This document shows, piece by piece, positions 4,950-5,506 of a stretch of DNA of 5,506 nucleotides. The stretch lies in assembly GCA_937995495.1 (NCBI GenBank), contig CALKKA010000148.1, forward strand, positions 1 through 5,506. The letters are read 5' to 3'. Under the pieces are notes generated by a model that saw only the letters and a program-made list of their open reading frames with translations, was not told the origin of the DNA and did no database searches. Position 1 is the first letter of the stretch, and the number at the start of each line of letters is the position of its first letter. A program made the translations under genes and the position numbers. The stretch comes from an uncultured Phycisphaerae bacterium (lineage in GTDB: Bacteria; Planctomycetota; Phycisphaerae; Sedimentisphaerales; Anaerohalosphaeraceae).

Positions 4950-5506
4950 ATGAAAAAAACATCTGTGATTATTTGTGCTGCAGGGGCGAGCAGTCGTTTT
5001 GGGGGAGAACGTAAGAAGCCGTTTGTGGATATTTCCGGCAGGGCGGCGTTTATCCGCAGTATCGAATTCTTTGCTGAACGGGATGATGTGTGCCAGGTCA
5101 TTGTGGCGATCTCGCCGGAGGATGAGGAGATCGTCAAGGTCAAGTGGGGTGCGGCGCTGGCCTTTAATGGGGTCAAGCTGTGTTTTGGCGGGGCCGAACG
5201 GTTTGAGACTGTCGCCAAGGCGCTGGAACTGGTCAAAGACGAGGCCGAACTGATCGCCGTACACGATGCGGTGCGGTGCTGCCTGACCAAAGACTGGCTG
5301 GATGAACTGTTTAGGACTGCGAGTGAGACGGGGGCGGCGATGCTGGCTTGCCCGGTCGTGGCGACACTGAAAAAGGTCAAAGACGGTAAGATCATCGATA
5401 CCGTGGAGCGGTCGAATCTGTATGAGGCCCAGACGCCGCAGGTCTTCGATTCCAAACTGCTCAAAAACGCTTATGCCAAGCTGGATTCACTGGACAAATC
5501 CAAGAT
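4950..5506 (+). CDS. ispD: 2-C-methyl-D-erythritol 4-phosphate cytidylyltransferase (3' truncated)
   Basis: The frame is open from ATG 4950 to the window edge: 185 complete codons of an expected 220-240. IspD makes CDP-methylerythritol from CTP and MEP, the third step of the non-mevalonate isoprenoid pathway, in the cytoplasm. The ribosome site AGGGGAGGA (4932-4940) lies inside the end of rmuC, nine bases before the ATG. Visible motifs are the CTP loop CAAGASSRFGGERKKPF (9-25; Arg16 and Lys22/Lys23 stand for the catalytic Arg and Lys), GGAERFETVAKAL (80-92), VHDAVR (104-109; Asp106 and Arg109), TLKKV (139-143) and TVERSNLYEAQTPQVF (151-166; Arg154). Departures from the usual sequence are HDAVRCC for HDAARP and VATLKK for the common x-DT-x-K, where Ala138 replaces Asp; SV is TV in the GG motif. 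The related IspD-like pyrophosphorylases (CDP-ribitol, IspD/TarI) share this fold, but the QTPQ and TVER motifs favour IspD. Confident family call. Confidence 0.9.
   Translation, partial: MKKTSVIICAAGASSRFGGERKKPFVDISGRAAFIRSIEFFAERDDVCQVIVAISPEDEEIVKVKWGAALAFNGVKLCFGGAERFETVAKALELVKDEAELIAVHDAVRCCLTKDWLDELFRTASETGAAMLACPVVATLKKVKDGKIIDTVERSNLYEAQTPQVFDSKLLKNAYAKLDSLDKSK

Noticed and set aside
4435..5464. Long minus-strand frames (up to 228 codons) opposite rmuC and ispD
   Set aside because: Shadows of the two well-identified plus-strand genes; they have low-complexity Ser/Ala-rich translations and no ribosome sites.
1..5506. CRISPR array, insertion sequence, integrase or toxin-antitoxin pair
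   Set aside because: No regularly spaced repeats, terminal inverted repeats, transposase or integrase motifs, or paired small genes were found. The tRNA gene shows no flanking integrase or duplicated 3' end that would mark an attachment site.

Overview
The window looks like chromosomal DNA of a bacterium of moderate GC content, most likely a planctomycete of the Phycisphaerae type. This lineage guess is inference. It rests on remembered resemblance of the IspD variant, the two degraded enzyme-like proteins (an amidase-like one and an HD-like one) and the compact RmuC to proteins of that group; no search was run. The housekeeping content (tRNA-Arg, coaD, mscS, rmuC, ispD) and the absence of transposase, integrase or long repeats argue for ordinary core chromosome rather than a mobile island.

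Layout. At 2-211 (+) is the C-terminal end of a GT4-type glycosyltransferase, followed by a weak possible terminator. At 315-388 (-) is tRNA-Arg(CCG), with a good sigma70-type promoter at 421-449 and its own intrinsic terminator at 270-302. No gene is seen from 450 to 579. At 580-1119 (-) is a small membrane-anchored protein resembling the N-acetylmuramoyl-L-alanine amidase fold but without the expected zinc ligands. The 293-base gap 1120-1412 is a divergent control region: it holds a 7-bp inverted repeat with a 13-nt spacer, scattered AATCG boxes and an extended -10 promoter reading right. At 1413-2114 (+) is an HD-hydrolase-like protein whose metal-binding histidines appear lost, followed 29 nt later by coaD (2144-2665).

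An intrinsic terminator at 2694-2722 separates coaD from the convergent mscS-type channel gene (2743-3672, -). The gap 3673-3918 is again divergent: on the minus strand it has a 13-codon upstream ORF with its own ribosome site ahead of mscS, and on the plus strand a near-consensus promoter for rmuC. rmuC (3919-4944) and ispD (4950 to the window edge, truncated) are 5 nt apart and probably co-transcribed.

Functionally, the genes cover coenzyme A synthesis (coaD), isoprenoid precursor synthesis by the MEP pathway (ispD), osmotic safety (mscS), genome maintenance (rmuC) and translation (tRNA-Arg). No new multi-gene system is evident. The most unusual content is the divergent pair of apparent pseudoenzymes around 1120-1412, and the small upstream ORF before mscS.
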